Position numbers and translations under genes: made by a program. The notes under the pieces were generated by a model. That model was given only the letters and a program-made list of their open reading frames with translations. It ran no database searches and was not told where the DNA came from. From Deltaproteobacteria bacterium (GTDB taxonomy: Bacteria > Myxococcota > Myxococcia > Myxococcales > 40CM-4-68-19), in contig VBKQ01000120.1 of assembly GCA_005879505.1 (NCBI GenBank), positions 1-16,073 on the forward strand: a stretch of 16,073 nucleotides of DNA. Direction: 5' to 3'. Positions 14,642-16,073 of the stretch are shown piece after piece. Position 1 is the first letter of the stretch; every line of letters starts with the position of its first letter.

Positions 14642-15547
14642 GTGCACGCCGTGGTGCTCACCTGGAATGGCGCGCACCTCCTGCCCGAGTGCCTCACGGC
14701 GCTGCGCGGACAGGATGCGCGCGCCCGCCTGAACGTCGTCGTAGTGGACAACGCCTCCACCGACGGAACGGCGGAGCTGCTCGCGCGCGAGTTCCCGGAA
14801 GTCGAGCACCTCCGGCTGGCGGAGAATGCCGGTTACGGCCGGGCAAACAACCAGGCGATGCGCCGCGCCCTCGATTCGGGCGCGGAATTCGTGGCCCTGA
14901 TCAACAACGACGTGGCGGTCTCGCCCGACTGGCTGCGCCGACTGCTCGAGGCAGCGGCAGCGCATCCGGAAGCGGGCCTGTTCACTGGCACCCTGCTCTT
15001 CCGCGGCGAGGAAGTGGTCAACTCCACCGGCCTCGTCATCGACGCGTTCGGCCGCGCCCGGGATCGCGATTTCCGTGTGCCCACCGCGGAACTGAGGCGC
15101 ACGGACGGGCCGGCGGCGGGAGTCAGCGGCGGCGCCGCCCTGCTCCGGACCTCGATGTTGCGCGAGATCGGCCTCTTCGATCCCGCGTACTTCGCGTACT
15201 ACGAGGACGTCGACCTCTCGCTCCGCGCCGCGCGGGCGGGCTACCACTCCTGGTACGTGCGCGGCGCAACGGCGCGACATCGATTCGGAGCGACCTTCGG
15301 CCCCGGCTCGCCGGCACAGCGCTACCTGCTGGGCGTGGGACACCTGCGCACCCTCGCCCGCCACCAGCCGTTGGCGAAGGCGGCGCTGCTGGTCGCGTTC
15401 ACCGTGCTCTATCGGATCGCGGTGAAGGCGCCGCTCGAGCTGCTGCGCCTCCGTCCAGCGCTCGCCTGGGCCGAGTTGCGCGCGGCCGCGGCCGGCGCAG
15501 GCGCGGCCTTGCGCGCCTTCAGCGATAGATCACCACCGCGGCGGTGA
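14642..15547 (+). CDS. GT2-family glycosyltransferase (rhamnosyltransferase-like)
   Basis: A 301-residue GT-A fold glycosyltransferase. HAVVLTWNGAHLLPECL opens the domain. VVVDNASTDGT (33-43) binds the nucleotide sugar, LRLAENAGYGRANNQAM (57-73) and LINNDV (86-91) supply the metal-binding region, GGAALLR (163-169) and FAYYEDVDLSLRARRAGY-like sequence (184-201) form the acceptor side. A C-terminal hydrophobic stretch (about 246-268) suggests membrane association. The domain begins almost at the GTG at 14642, but an in-frame ATG at 14561 would add 27 residues and overlap the divergent GT4 start. The 3' end overlaps the converging UbiA-family gene by 29 bases. It is the only plus-strand gene in the glycan cluster and probably adds one sugar to the repeat unit. 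Confidence 0.88.
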   Translation: MHAVVLTWNGAHLLPECLTALRGQDARARLNVVVVDNASTDGTAELLAREFPEVEHLRLAENAGYGRANNQAMRRALDSGAEFVALINNDVAVSPDWLRRLLEAAAAHPEAGLFTGTLLFRGEEVVNSTGLVIDAFGRARDRDFRVPTAELRRTDGPAAGVSGGAALLRTSMLREIGLFDPAYFAYYEDVDLSLRAARAGYHSWYVRGATARHRFGATFGPGSPAQRYLLGVGHLRTLARHQPLAKAALLVAFTVLYRIAVKAPLELLRLRPALAWAELRAAAAGAGAALRAFSDRSPPRR

Positions 15548-16073
15548 TCGCCCAGGCGAGCAGCGAGATCCAGAGGCCGGGATCCTGCAGGAGCAGGCTG
15601 CCCGGATCTCCGCCGGCGTCCTGGCGGACGACGTGATGCTGGTAGCGGAAGAGGGCGTAGATGACGAACGGGACCGTATAGAGGAGGTTGGTGGTGCCGA
15701 AGTGCTCCACCGTCCGAGGAGACTGGGTGTAGAGAGCGTAGGAGACGATCGAGGCGCCCGCCAACGCCGTCAGCCAGCTGTCCACCAGCGGCAGGCTGTA
15801 GCTCCCGAGCGCCACCCGGTGGTCCGTTGCATTCTGGCCGAGCAGCACCAACTCCGCCCGGCGCTTGCCCAGGGCGAGAAAGAGCGCCAGCAGGAACGAG
15901 CAGACCAGGAGCCAGGGCGAAATCTCCGCCTCGATGCACGAGGCTCCCGCTACCGCGCGCAGCACGAACCCCGCCGCAACGATCATCACGTCGAGCAGGA
16001 AGGCGCGCTTGAGCCCCAGGCTGTAGGCGAACGTCGACGCGAGGTAGGCCGCCATGACGGCCAGCGTAGCGCG
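15519..16073 (-). CDS. UbiA-family prenyltransferase, decaprenyl-phosphate phosphoribosyltransferase-like (partial)
   Basis: The C-terminal 184 residues of a multi-helix membrane protein; the frame is open through the right edge, so the start lies outside the window. FAYSLGLKRAFLLDVMIVAA and GFVLRAVAGA match the second active-site region of the UbiA family. LFLALGKRRAELVLLG, SYALYTQSPRTVEHFG and VPFVIYALFRYQHHV closely resemble decaprenyl-phosphate phosphoribosyltransferases, which join phosphoribosyl pyrophosphate to a polyprenyl phosphate. Five hydrophobic helices remain visible. In mycobacteria this step leads to decaprenyl-phospho-arabinose; in other bacteria it is often found in polysaccharide clusters and the final sugar is not settled. 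It converges on the GT2 gene with a 29-base overlap. Confidence 0.85.
   Translation of the reverse strand, partial: RATLAVMAAYLASTFAYSLGLKRAFLLDVMIVAAGFVLRAVAGASCIEAEISPWLLVCSFLLALFLALGKRRAELVLLGQNATDHRVALGSYSLPLVDSWLTALAGASIVSYALYTQSPRTVEHFGTTNLLYTVPFVIYALFRYQHHVVRQDAGGDPGSLLLQDPGLWISLLAWAITAAVVIYR

Noticed and set aside
15531..15546. Near-palindrome at the convergent GT2/UbiA ends as a bidirectional terminator
   Set aside because: The inverted sequence has no loop and no flanking T-run, and it lies within both coding ends.
1..16073. tRNA, rRNA, CRISPR, insertion-sequence or prophage signals
   Set aside because: No cloverleaf-like sequence in the short gaps, no regularly spaced repeats, no transposase or integrase motifs in any convincing frame.

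Overview
The window is strongly GC-rich and densely coded. Codons end in G or C, many starts are GTG, and neighbouring genes often overlap by a few bases. Gene content fits a Gram-negative, myxobacterium-like or other deltaproteobacterial-type genome: an outer-membrane barrel protein, a lipid-linked exopolysaccharide cluster, a Fis-like multi-HTH protein and a tiny lysine-rich MARSKSKH-type protein. The phylum is inferred from gene flavour only; no rRNA or other marker is present.

Layout: (1) 1-436, minus strand, the membrane-anchored N-terminus of a sensor-like protein that runs off the left edge. (2) 525-1708, plus strand, a repeated-HTH protein followed by an FmdB-type zinc-ribbon protein that converges on a DUF72 gene (1612-2339, minus). 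Both of these run into each other unless one missing base is restored. (3) 2476-6750, minus, a small basic protein, a DmpA/P1-family self-processing aminopeptidase, a 711-residue protein with two tandem D-Ala-D-Ala-ligase-like ATP-grasp units, and an RDD membrane protein. The last three are tightly packed and look like one peptide-making/peptide-cleaving locus. (4) 6799-11530, minus, hemB, an outer-membrane barrel protein, nadD, a NamZ-like DUF1343 protein and a polyprenyl-phosphate sugar-1-phosphate transferase, joined by short gaps or overlaps. (5) 11720-16073, surface-glycan genes: an HtrA-like serine protease without a signal peptide, two GT4 glycosyltransferases, a divergently read GT2 glycosyltransferase, and the C-terminal part of a UbiA-family decaprenyl-phosphate phosphoribosyltransferase that runs off the right edge.

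How the genes fit together: regions 4 and 5 describe a lipid-linked polysaccharide pathway (initiating transferase, three glycosyltransferases, a polyprenyl-phosphate sugar-donor enzyme) next to cell-wall turnover (NamZ-like) and housekeeping genes (nadD, hemB). Region 3 is the most intriguing: a double ATP-grasp ligase translationally coupled to a membrane protein and followed 12 bases later by a peptidase of a family that cleaves D-amino-acid and beta-amino-acid amides.

Three reading frames look damaged: a frameshift at the FmdB/DUF72 convergence, an in-frame loss of a conserved block inside the DUF1343 gene, and a deletion plus frameshift near the 3' end of one GT4 gene. These may be consensus errors or real decay. 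No tRNA, rRNA, CRISPR array, insertion sequence or convincing rho-independent terminator was seen, and no gene-free stretch exceeds about 190 bases.
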